From Gorsachius magnificus (lineage: Eukaryota; Chordata; Aves; Pelecaniformes; Ardeidae), in NCBI GenBank assembly GCA_034008185.1, contig CM067095.1, positions 1,162,610 through 1,226,609 of the forward strand: a DNA stretch of 64,000 nt, in the 5' to 3' direction. Numbering within the stretch: the first letter of the stretch is position 1; every line of letters begins with the position of its first letter. A program made the position numbers and the translations under genes. Of the stretch, positions 55,401 through 64,000 are shown one piece after another. The notes under the pieces were generated by a model. That model saw only the letters and a program-made list of their open reading frames with translations. It had not been told where the DNA came from and ran no database searches.

Positions 55401-58400
55401 AATACAAAGCCTTCGGAGGCCACATTTCTATCACTTGAAAACATCGGTAAAATGCGTAAGTAAACAACAGAAGACTTTCCTGTGGAAAGGCTGGGAATGG
55501 CGCTGCAGGTCTGGCAAGCACTCGCTCCCGTTTTGCTGTGGTGTCCCATCATTTCAAACCACGACCAGTACTCGTCTGTTGTCAAACCCCATACGCTCCG
55601 TGGAAGTAACAGGCTTACACCATTCACAGAATCCCAGCACGGCCGGGGCTGGCAGGGCCCTCGGGAGCTCCCACAGTGCCACCCCCCTGCCCAAGCAGGC
55701 TCACCCAGAGCAGGGGGCACAGGACAGCGGCCAGGCGGGGGGTGAAGATCTCCAGAGAAGGAGACTCCACAGCCCCCCTGGGCAGCCTGGGCCAGGGCTC
55801 GGGCACCCTCAAAGTCAAGAAGGTTTTCCTCATATTCAACTGAAACCTCTTCTGCTTCAGGTTGTGCCCATTGCCCCTTGTCCTGGTGCTGAGCACCACT
55901 GGGAAGAGTCTGGCTCCGTCCTCGTGACCCCCACCCTTGAGATATTTGTAGGTGGTGATGAGATCCCCTCTCAGCCTTCTCTTCTCCAGGCTGAACAAGC
56001 CCAGCTCCCTCAGCCTTTCCTCCTAGGGGAGATGCTCCAGTCCCCCCATCATCCTTGTTGCTCTCCTCTGGACTCTTTTTAGGAGTTCCTCATCCTTCTT
56101 GAACCGGGGAGCCCAGAACTGGACCCAGTGCTCCAGGTGGGGTCTCACCAGGGCAGAGCAGAGGGGGAGGAGAACCTCCCTCGCCCTGCTGGCCACACTC
56201 CTCTTAGTATCAAACTCCATTTGATATTATACATATTTCAAGGCAAAATAAGCAACTACTCCTGCAAGGCCTGAGGGCTGAAAAGCAATCTCAGGTCCTT
56301 ATCAGAGGGCTCCATGATAAAACCCCACTGAATATCTCACTGGTCTCAGGTGCGACTGTCAACCAACAGGCATCACCCATCGCCACCGGTTTCTCAACAG
56401 TTATTTACTCCTCTCACCATTTGCTCACGCAAGGCACGCACCGGCCTTTTCAGTCGGTAACAACAACTCCAGCTAACAGCTCTAAGCAAGGGAAGCGGGG
56501 CAGGAGCACGTAGCAGTTTGTAGGCAATAAACAATAAAAAAAAAAATGCCCTTTTCCTTAGAATCATGGAATGAAACAGGTACATCTGGAAACAGAGGCA
56601 ACCCAAAATGAAGCCAGTATTCACAGCTTCCTGTGCCTGGGGGCTTGGGAGGTCATTTTTTGTGTGTGTGTAACATGCTCATATTATTACAGCTACAATA
56701 TGAGCAATAAATTTTAGCTATCGATATGTCTGAATCAAGGAACATGACCTCATGCCAAAACAGATCAGGCAAAACCATAAAAACACCACAGGGATGAACA
56801 CTGTGAACGCCATCCAATGTGAGCACGACTGCAGAGAACTCGGGAGAAGTCTTTAATGACAGAAATGGTCCAAAAATTTGTCCAAACCAAAGGAAACTGA
56901 AACGTAATCCCATGCAACAGCACTTTTAAAAGTTCTCTTTCCAAAATGAAAATCATCGCAACAGGAAGCAGATTTTTTTACTTGAAACGAATTCATTCAT
57001 TTACAGAGAAGTGGAAATTTTTCAAGGCAGCGGTCCAAGGAGGAGACAGCACCCACCTTCTTCCTTGGCATCCAAGTCTCTTGCTAACGTCCCGTTGCAG
57101 GAGCCCTTCCAAGAGGGACTTCAGTTCAGGAGAAAACGAATCTGGTAGCTCCACATTCTATGAAAGAAAGAAGTGCAAAAAGAGACATTTAATTACAGAA
57201 GTAGTGTGAGCTCCTGTCCCTGCACAGGAGAGCAGCTTTGCTTTGTAAACAGCTCCTCCGTGTGCAAACGGAGCTTTCTCAGAAAGCGGGCTACAGGGTT
57301 CCCATTTTCGGAGGAAAAGGGAGTTCACTCAACAGGAGGGATGGAACCGTGACCGCCAGCAGGCCCCTTACCACGGTGAGCGTCATCCGGTCGATCTCGT
57401 GCTTATCTTTGGTTTTGTGCTGTCTGAAAGGACTGTGACTGTAGAAATAAGAAAAGGCACCAATAAATGTAAAGCCATAACATATCAGGTTATTTCAGCT
57501 GCGGCAACCCCAGGAAGGAGTGTAGCATCCTTTTAGTACCATTCCTCCACCTCATCAATCCTGTCCTGCAGAACGCTAAAATGAGCAGTAAAACATTTAG
57601 CGTTTACAACAGAAAATAAGACTTTGCACACCAGCATCCTGTGGCTCCTGGCTACCTCAAAACCATCAATGTTTGAGCTCTCACAACTTTGGTTTCCTTT
57701 CTTACTGCAGAGACCTGCCCCACTTTGCAAGAAAGCTCATCCCTTCTGTTTCCCGTACAATTGCACACGGTGGGGATCAAAATCAAATTCAGAGAAAAGC
57801 AGCCACTCCGTTCCTTCAAAGACTACACACAGGCCTCCCTGAGAATTGCCAGACTCGGGGGAATCCGAGGCATGCAGAGGCTTAGCTTAGTCCTCAGTGC
57901 ACCGATCCGTCCGTGAAGACGGCGTTTCCAATGCCCCACCAACCACACCTGTGTCTCCCCAAGAGCAGAACAGGTTCATCTAACAAGAAAACCCTGAGCA
58001 GCTCTCACACAGATATTGAAAAACATGGATCTAAGTACAGAAAGTGAGTAAGAGCTACAGAACTTACCACTCCTCTCTACGGGAAGGATGAAGCAAGACC
58101 TTAACGTTAAGCAGATGGAATACAGATAATCACAGATACATTACCATCTTTATCCCTTCCCTGCTTTACAATTCTGAGTTTGAATTTTTCCTTTTATCAT
58201 AGAATGGTTTGGGTTGGAAGGGACCTTAAAGATCATCTGGTTTCAACCCTAAGCTGTAGAAGACATTGGATATTACAGATTTACCATGCAGTACTTAGAA
58301 AACAGCATGAAAGAAAGCAGGAACATTTTAGTACGAGATTTTTTTAATTAGATTTAGGATATATCGCCTGTTTCTGAGGTCTCTTCAAAACCTTGAGGGA

Positions 58401-61400
58401 ATGATATTTTTCAAAATTAGAATGTTATTTACTTCTCAAAGCATTAACTAGCTATTATAAAGCATTCGGTCTTGCCCATGGCAGTGTGGACTAGCTTGTT
58501 TCAACTGGGGACCTCCAGAGTTATTTCCCTTTTATCCTCAGAACCGTTTCTGACGAACGGATCTGATGGACAGACCAGGACTTCTTGTTTCTCAGCATGA
58601 TCGGTAAGAAGGCAGGAGTGAACGGCTGACAGACAGCCTCGTCTACTTGGACAACGAGGCTCCGTGTAGAGCAGGGAAGCAAATGATTCACTGCAAACTT
58701 ATGGGCAGATTTGATGCCAGACTCAATTTACTAAACACCAAGAAATGGCACCATGTGCCCAACCCTTCTTTTGGGCTGTGAGTTGTTTAATTGGCTTCAG
58801 AACAGATGAGGAAGGATCGTTCACAGTGAATAATGCTTTGGCTTCTGGCCGACCACCGATACCCACCCCACACATCTCTGTCAGGAAGAATCACAGCCCA
58901 CAAAGACTGAGATCTCCCCGCGAGTTTCCGTGGTAAATGGGACCATTTGCCCCTAGGTTGGTGGTTCTGTCATCACACAGCTTCAGTCCCGTGAAGGACG
59001 AACCACGCCAGAGCCAGTCGGATGCCCTAATCCTCTGCGCCCAAGTGGCTCAGAAGGAAAAGGTCTCAGAAGAACAGGCGAGGAGCCCACAGCGGTCCCG
59101 CGTGTGAAGGACGCTCCGCGCCCTCCTCCCGGCCAACCCAAACTGGTCTGAGTCTTTCTGCCTACAGAATCCTCCGGTGCGTGATCAGAGATGGAGCGCT
59201 GCTCACAGCCGCCCGTGCGTCGAAATACTTTTCTCTTTTACAGTTGGAGCTACCGCTTCTTTCTTTATTTGCACCTCGCATTGAATCTGTTTTGTGAACA
59301 ATTAATGTTAAATCGATAGGGCTCTATGCTTCAACTCAGAACTCACACCTTTACCTTCCCTTGTACAGTGCCTGCGACAGAGGTAGGAGCTTATCGTTAG
59401 TCGTGTGCGGGGACACAGGAGGATCTCACTAATGATCAATCTTTGCAGGGAAACACAATGAAAAGCTTAGAAGATTTTTTTGCGATTAACACTGAGGCTG
59501 CTATTTTCACCAAATGCTTGTCCCAGTCAGTGCTTATCGACCGCTCGGATAAATCCCTTTGTCTTAATAAATCCTACATCGGCACCTAAGTTTACTGAGA
59601 AGATAATAACTGACAAAGCTCTAATTATCATCCGCTTCTGTACACCGATACGGTGAGAGGCCAGGTTCAGCACGTGGAAGCATCCGCACATCGCAACTCA
59701 CCCAAACACTGCGTACCGTGGAAAAAGGGAGCAACGCAGCGAGGAGTTTCACCGCAACGGCAGGGCTTAAGCATAAGATGAAGTCCATAATTTAACAGGG
59801 CTGCTAGCATATTTGAGCAATGAATAACTTCGTATCATTTAAAATACTAACAAGTGCCAAGAGATGAGTGCATTGCCCATCAGCAGAAGTCAAAAGAGCG
59901 GACAGAGCATCTGCCTGCCCCACCACCCCACACCTGTACCCACTAAGGGAAGCAGGGCTTGTGTTTGGTTTGCTTCAGTTTGGTTTGGAAGCAAAAAAAG
60001 CCTGGTTCAGGCTCACAGGCAGACGTGGTCTAAGCTGCAGAGATGGCAGCAAGATAATCATTTTAGGTAATACGTAATATGTTACGTATTAATATTTCAG
60101 GGGACGGGCAATAGCGAGACCCAGGCTAAAAAAAAAAGGGAAAGAAAAAAAGCAGACGGGATGTTCGACTTCACTCACCCTCTCAGCAGTTTGAAAAGCA
60201 TGCAGCCTAAGGAGAACCAGTCCGCACTGCTATCGTACGCTGTTCCCTTCTGGAGCACCTCCGGAGCCATGTATCCATGGGTACCTCTGCGAAGCGGAAA
60301 GGGACAAAATCTTGATGACCATAAAATTATCATTGGGGAAATAAATAAATAAATCTACATTTAAAAAAAAAAAAAAAATTAAAAAAAATCGGTTTTCTCA
60401 ATAAGATAGCCTAATTTAAAAAGAATTTTAAACTTGATTTTATTTTGACCATACATCCGTACGCGTGTTTCCTGTTTGTATACATCCACTGAGGAAATAC
60501 CTTAGAACAACCAACAGAGCGACAGAAATGATGAGGCAAACTGAAGCAGCTACGGCAAGATTTGGCAGAATCAGTACAAGGGCCAGTAAGCAGCCTCGGG
60601 TCTAAGTGGAGCACAAGAGAGAGGTGGGAAAGTTGCGTGCTCTGTCTGCTTGGTTTACGGGACAGACGGACATCAAGGCACAGTCAGGGCTCCCGAGATT
60701 TCGGGCCACATCGCCCCAGCCCCAGGCCCTGCAAAACCGAGAGCTGCTCCCACGCACGGCGCCCGGAGCAGGGCGAGCAGAGCCGGCTCGCGCCCTCCCG
60801 GCACGTCTCACATCCTTCCTTCCAGCGAGCACCCGCGCGCGAGGTTTAACACCAGGACGCCTCCTCCGCCGGTCATCGCTGGTCACCTCCAGGAAGCGGT
60901 CGCCACGTACGGCTTTCACCCTTGACGTAATTGGAACGTATGAACTTTTTCAAGAAGCTACTGAATTGCAAATCCTTTAAGATACGGCAGGATGAAGCTT
61001 TCCTTTTTGCATAAATTCTAAATCAGGGCAAATGAGGACCTAAGAATAAAATGTGCCAGATGAGATGAGGAATCCAGACACAACCCAGCTCGGATCCCAG
61101 TTCCGACCTGATGCCAAGAGGCAGATAGGAACACAATTTGCCTCCAGTTCTACAAAGATCCAGAGAGACACAATAAACCCTGTTTTTCAGTCCATTTCGG
61201 AATATTTAATTATCCATGTAGGACAATTAAAACAATCTGGTACTTTAACTCAAGTCAGGTTCTTATCTCCTCCGAACAGTGAATCATCGTGAAATCATGT
61301 GTCATCTTCCAGCCATGCCTACACATCAGCTGCTACAACAGTGCAGGAAAACAGAGAGAGGAGACTGAAAAACCTCATCGGAGTGCCCGGCTCAGCTGGG

Positions 61401-62947
61401 CTAGCTTAGCCCGTGCCACCCAAGCATTATCTTTTTTCCCTTAGGCAAAGTTAAATTATAAAGACACATAAAGGACTTATTTCGCAGTAATTCTACGTGC
61501 GGCAAAGCTACCATGAGTAATACTTACACACTAGCGTGTGGCTTCTTTTTGGAGAAATCACAAGCCAGCCCGAGGTCGGATATCCTCACGTGCCCGTGCT
61601 CATCCAACAAGATATTTGCCGGCTAGGAATGCACACAGGAAGGTTACTGCTTGGTATTTTTCAGTTGACAGAACTACAAATTCTCAGAACGCAGTCACTC
61701 AAACATCAATACTCTCTGGTAACAGGTAATTGCCTTTTTTTTTTCTTCCACTTCAATGTAACAGACACTTTCTAGATAAAATCTACATTCTAACGGAGCA
61801 CTACCCTCAGCTCTAGGGGAGGTTATGAAATACCGACACGGAACAGAAGAGAAAAAACAGGGCAAGGTTTGAAACTGAAAGCCCAGGACAGAATAAATCC
61901 ATCTCAGCCTCAAGTCCACGTTGCTTTCGGTTCCTTTGGTTCTTTTGCAGAAGGGTCTGCGTGCGGCTCTTGCATCCTTTACTCGCACCCTGTGCTCTCT
62001 CTCTGCAGAATTTTCCCCACTTTTGTTGTCACCTGGCTCACAGACACCTCTCTCGGAGCAGTCCTCGACCTCCCGATGGCCAGCGAAACACCCTGAGCAA
62101 CTTCTGTTCCTCTTGGCGTCCCATCACATGCACCCCTCTCTCAGGGCTCTCCGTAACACAGGGCGCCCTCTAAATCAACAGCATCACTGAGGGGGCAGGC
62201 GAGGTGGAATAGCACTGCGCAGGGTTTATCAGAGAATCACAGAATGTTTTGGGTGGGAAGGGACCCCCAGAGGTCCCCCAGCCCAACCTCCCTGCAGGAG
62301 CAGGGACACCTTGAACCACATCAGGTTGCTCACAGCCCCGGCCAACCTGGCCTGGAATGGTCCCAGGGATGGGGCCTCCACCCCCTCTCTGGGCAACTCC
62401 TGCCAGGGTTTCACCACCCTCACTGGAAAGAATTTCTTCCTTAGACCCAGTCTAACCCTACCCTGCTTCAGTTTAGAGCCATCCCCCCTTGTCCTGTCCC
62501 AGCTGGCCCTACTAAAAAGCTTGTCCCCCCCTTTCCTCTGGGCCCCCTTGAAGCCCTGAGCGGCCGCACTCAGCTCTGCCCGCAGCCTCCTCTGCTGCAG
62601 GCTGAATCCTGACCCCAGGGAAGCATCTCCCGCTTACGCTCGATCAACAGCACAGATTGCAACTGTGCTGAAAAATTACCAGAAAAATCAGCCAAAGATA
62701 AGCAAATGAGCTGTATTCTTCCCAAGACAAGGCTTCAGGTAAGCCACTTCATTAGCGTATCGGTGTCTCTGGCCCGTTTGCTGCTATCTGACAACGCCCG
62801 TGACGTTAGCCATTACCTTTAGGTCTCGGTATACCACAAAGCGGTTGTGCATGTGTTCTAAACCCAGGATGATTTCAGTAGCATAAAACCTCATTTCTTT
62901 TTCCGAAAACACGCCGTGTTGGGAGAGGTGGTAGTGCAAATCTCCTC
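49251..62947 (-). CDS. GRK3: GRK3, G protein-coupled receptor kinase 3, 3' part (11 exons)
   Basis: Serine/threonine AGC-type kinase that phosphorylates agonist-occupied G protein-coupled receptors at the plasma membrane, recruited there by G-beta-gamma and phospholipid binding of its PH domain. Exons join as 62947-62817, 61622-61528, 60286-60179, 57438-57372, 57157-57057, 55341-55275, 54808-54713, 52295-52133, 51188-51052, 50084-49971, 49412-49251. They total 1241 coding bases: a split Gly, 412 residues and the stop. If the protein has the usual 688 residues, numbering starts at 276, which places the catalytic Asp of YRDLK at 317 and the Asp of DLG at 335, as known for the family. All introns are GT-AG and all phases agree. 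The C-terminus ends NSNGL as in GRK3, and MYO18B lies downstream, so GRK3 rather than GRK2. The N-terminal RGS-homology domain and the P-loop are outside the window, above 64000. Confidence 0.96.
49971..50084 (-). CDS. GRK3: GRK3 exon: PH domain, second half
   Basis: 114 bases, 38 codons, phase 0 on both sides. Encodes [20 protein letters not shown] and [10 protein letters not shown]. The acceptor is CTACAG and the donor GAG|GTGAGA. Confidence 0.96.
51052..51188 (-). CDS. GRK3: GRK3 exon: PH domain, first half
   Basis: 137 bases. Encodes the first strands of the PH domain ([18 protein letters not shown], then [14 protein letters not shown]), including the basic residues that contact phosphoinositides in the GRK2/3 family. 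The donor is CGG|GTAAGC. Confidence 0.96.
51436..51715 (-). mobile_element. CR1 LINE 3' end
   Basis: Starts tcatagaatcacagaatc. It carries the same tail as the copies at 9758 and 62231 (accacatcaggttgctcaca). Minus orientation, GRK3 intron. Confidence 0.92.
52133..52295 (-). CDS. GRK3: GRK3 exon: RGS-homology return helices before the PH domain
   Basis: 163 bases. Encodes [20 protein letters not shown], then a helical Lys/Arg-rich stretch ending GHEE. It links the kinase to the PH domain. It ends in phase 1 with donor G|GTAATA. Confidence 0.95.
52296..54712. other. GRK3 intron, 2.4 kb
   Basis: Unique sequence. A 205-codon plus-strand ORF (52942-53559) is present but shows no recognisable domain and no promoter or splice context, so it is not called a gene. 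Confidence 0.5.
54713..54808 (-). CDS. GRK3: GRK3 exon: AGC tail
   Basis: 96 bases, phase 0 on both sides. Encodes [19 protein letters not shown] and [13 protein letters not shown], the active-site tether of GRK2/3. The acceptor is TTTCTAG and the donor AAG|GTACAC. Confidence 0.95.
55275..55341 (-). CDS. GRK3: GRK3 exon: AGC kinase tail start
   Basis: 67 bases (1 + 22 codons). Encodes [22 protein letters not shown], the typical AGC-kinase transition HPFF...DW into the C-terminal tail. The donor is AAG|GTAAAG. Confidence 0.95.
55627..56225 (-). mobile_element. CR1 LINE 3' end with ORF2 remnant
   Basis: About 600 bases, minus orientation, in the GRK3 intron above 55341. Nearly the same sequence as 8603-9220, including the ORF2 C-terminal stretch. 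The 3' octamer run is reduced to a single cagaatcccagca. Confidence 0.92.
57057..57157 (-). CDS. GRK3: GRK3 exon: end of kinase domain
   Basis: 101 bases ending in phase 2. Encodes [20 protein letters not shown] and [10 protein letters not shown], the end of the catalytic domain. The stretch after GC reads QGRS, differing from the Gly-rich mammalian version but of the same length. Confidence 0.95.
57372..57438 (-). CDS. GRK3: GRK3 exon: kinase C-lobe
   Basis: 67 bases (1 + 22 codons). Encodes [16 protein letters not shown] and RMTLTV of the C-lobe. The donor is GTG|GTAAGG. Confidence 0.95.
58197..58255 (-). mobile_element. CR1 LINE terminal fragment
   Basis: atcatagaatggtttgggtt and ggaagggaccttaaagatca, the last 60 bases of a CR1, minus orientation, GRK3 intron. 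Confidence 0.85.
60179..60286 (-). CDS. GRK3: GRK3 exon: activation segment, APE motif
   Basis: 108 bases. Begins with A, completing the Val codon split with the previous exon, then [11 protein letters not shown], the APE motif that closes the activation segment, and [13 protein letters not shown] of helix F. The donor is GG|GTGAGT. Confidence 0.96.
61528..61622 (-). CDS. GRK3: GRK3 exon: PANILLDE and DLG motif
   Basis: 95 bases. Encodes [11 protein letters not shown] and the metal-binding DLG, which replaces DFG in the GRK family, followed by the Lys-rich KKKPHAS stretch. It ends in phase 2 at GT|GTAAGT. Asp335 by inferred numbering. Confidence 0.96.
62231..62620 (-). mobile_element. CR1 LINE 3' end
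   Basis: Starts agagaatcacagaatgt. Same subfamily as 51436, with a longer 5' part. Minus orientation, GRK3 intron between the DLG exon and the catalytic-loop exon. Confidence 0.92.
62817..62947 (-). CDS. GRK3: GRK3 exon: kinase catalytic loop
   Basis: 131 bases beginning in phase 1 (GA completes a Gly codon). Encodes the kinase region around GGDLHYHL and ends with the catalytic loop YRDLK, whose Asp is the proton acceptor. The acceptor is TTTTTAG and the donor AAG|GTAATG. Confidence 0.96.
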
Positions 62948-64000
62948 CTAAAAATCAGAAGAATTGAGATGCAATTAAAAGAACAGCAAAATCCTGCCTC
63001 GGAGGCAGACAGCACAGTGGAGGGGGGAAGAGCACAGCGTCTGTAGGTTCTTACAGCCTGCGGAGCACGCAGGAACCCAGGCGCACACCCTGCAAGTGCG
63101 TGGTGATGAAACACCTGAGAAAGCTCATAATAAATAAATCTGATGGATCCAAAACTCCGTTTTGAAAACGCATTTGCTTCATACACATTTGCACCCAGTG
63201 ACCAATCCAGCAACCGAGTCTTAATGCAAAGGATTTCCACAGCGACGCACGCAGGCCGCTGGAGAGCTGCAGAAACCGGCGTAGGGAACAGCCCAGGGCG
63301 GGGTGGCTCTCGAAAGGTCACCTGGGCCAAAATACTCAAATATCCATCCTGGGGATGTCTTCAATGCTTTCCTAACGAACGGACAGGCACAACACAGTGC
63401 CACTCTGCGAGCTAATCCAACCATCAACACATCGAATGGGGAATATTCCCAGAAAGCCGTTTCCGACCAAGCTACGGATTTAAAATAATCAAGCAGTTAC
63501 TTGGCTTTGACTTACAGCTTAAGATTTTAACGAGAATCTTCGCTTGCAAAGCACCAAAGCCAGTCTCCATGACCTACGGGATACGAGCTCTGTCTCCCAA
63601 TTAAACTTCCAGCTTTGTGACAGGGCAGGCGCGGACGCGCTCCAGCACCTTCGGTGCTCCCCGCAGGACCGCAGTCAGGATTCGAGCCCGAGCCCCAGGG
63701 GTGCTGAGCATCCTCAGCATAGAGGGGCACGGCAGCAACTTCCCTCCCTCAACTCTGCCCGTTCCCCTCTCTCTGTGTTCTCCTAACAGTTACTCCAAGG
63801 CTTCCAGGTGGAATTTCTTGCCTCTGCGCAATGCTTCCCCCACCTCTTTTCTTGGCGGAGCTCTTTATAGTAGCCCTTTTCTTTTTATTCTGAAAGGTGT
63901 CCCCCCAGCCTCCTCACACATTTCTCCACGTGACCATCATTTCCTTAAGCTTCCAGCCTAGCAGGCCCTTTGGTACCTTTATTTAGATATGTTAATGCTC
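62948..64000. other. GRK3 intron, cut by the window end
   Basis: Upstream intron of the first GRK3 exon in the window. No exon with GRK similarity was seen, so the next upstream exon lies beyond 64000. Confidence 0.6.

Larger units (their letters stand above)
57439..61527. other. GRK3 introns around the activation-segment exon
   Basis: Introns 57439-60178 and 60287-61527. Apart from the CR1 fragment at 58197 and A-rich runs near 60127-60150 and 60363-60386, they are unique. No gene seen. Confidence 0.5.

Noticed and set aside
49251..62947. Assignment to GRK2 instead of GRK3
   Set aside because: The C-terminal residues end HRNSNGL and the neighbour is MYO18B, both pointing to GRK3.

Overview
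The window is vertebrate nuclear DNA and almost certainly from a bird. Reasons: ten CR1 LINE 3' ends carrying the avian terminal octamer (ATTCTRTG-type), very GC-rich compact introns full of minisatellites as on avian microchromosomes, and the gene pair GRK3-MYO18B, which is adjacent in the same order and orientation in other amniotes. Nothing prokaryotic, viral or CRISPR-like is present.

Both genes lie on the minus strand, so transcription runs from high to low coordinates. From 64000 down to 49251 is the 3' part of GRK3 (beta-adrenergic receptor kinase 2): 11 coding exons, from the middle of the kinase domain (residue about 276) through the PH domain to the natural stop codon, with clean splice sites and an intact frame. 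Below the stop, roughly 42000-49250, is an AT-richer stretch that is probably a long GRK3 3'UTR. From 42000 to 39250 is GC-rich intergenic DNA with a candidate striated-muscle promoter (two MEF2-like sites, a muscle E-box, a possible non-coding first exon) for the next gene.

From 39224 to the window start is the 5' half of MYO18B, an unconventional class XVIII muscle myosin: 28 coding exons covering the start codon, the charged N-terminal extension, the motor domain (P-loop, switch I, switch II), the IQ region and the first part of the coiled-coil tail. The gene continues beyond position 1. Exon lengths and phases agree everywhere except exon 3 (net one-base frame change) and exon 8 (one base short). 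The exon 1 donor also reads GA instead of GT. With 25 other exons open and conserved, assembly errors in GC-rich runs are more likely than gene loss, but this should be tested.

The most interesting structures are in MYO18B: a 40-bp minisatellite that has copied the exon 7/intron 7 boundary, donor site included, about seven times; a CR1 insertion ending 14 bases from the exon 21 acceptor; a GC-AG intron after exon 27; and several other intronic minisatellites. GRK3 (receptor desensitisation) and MYO18B (sarcomere assembly) are neighbours, not a functional operon. I saw no novel multi-gene system in this window.
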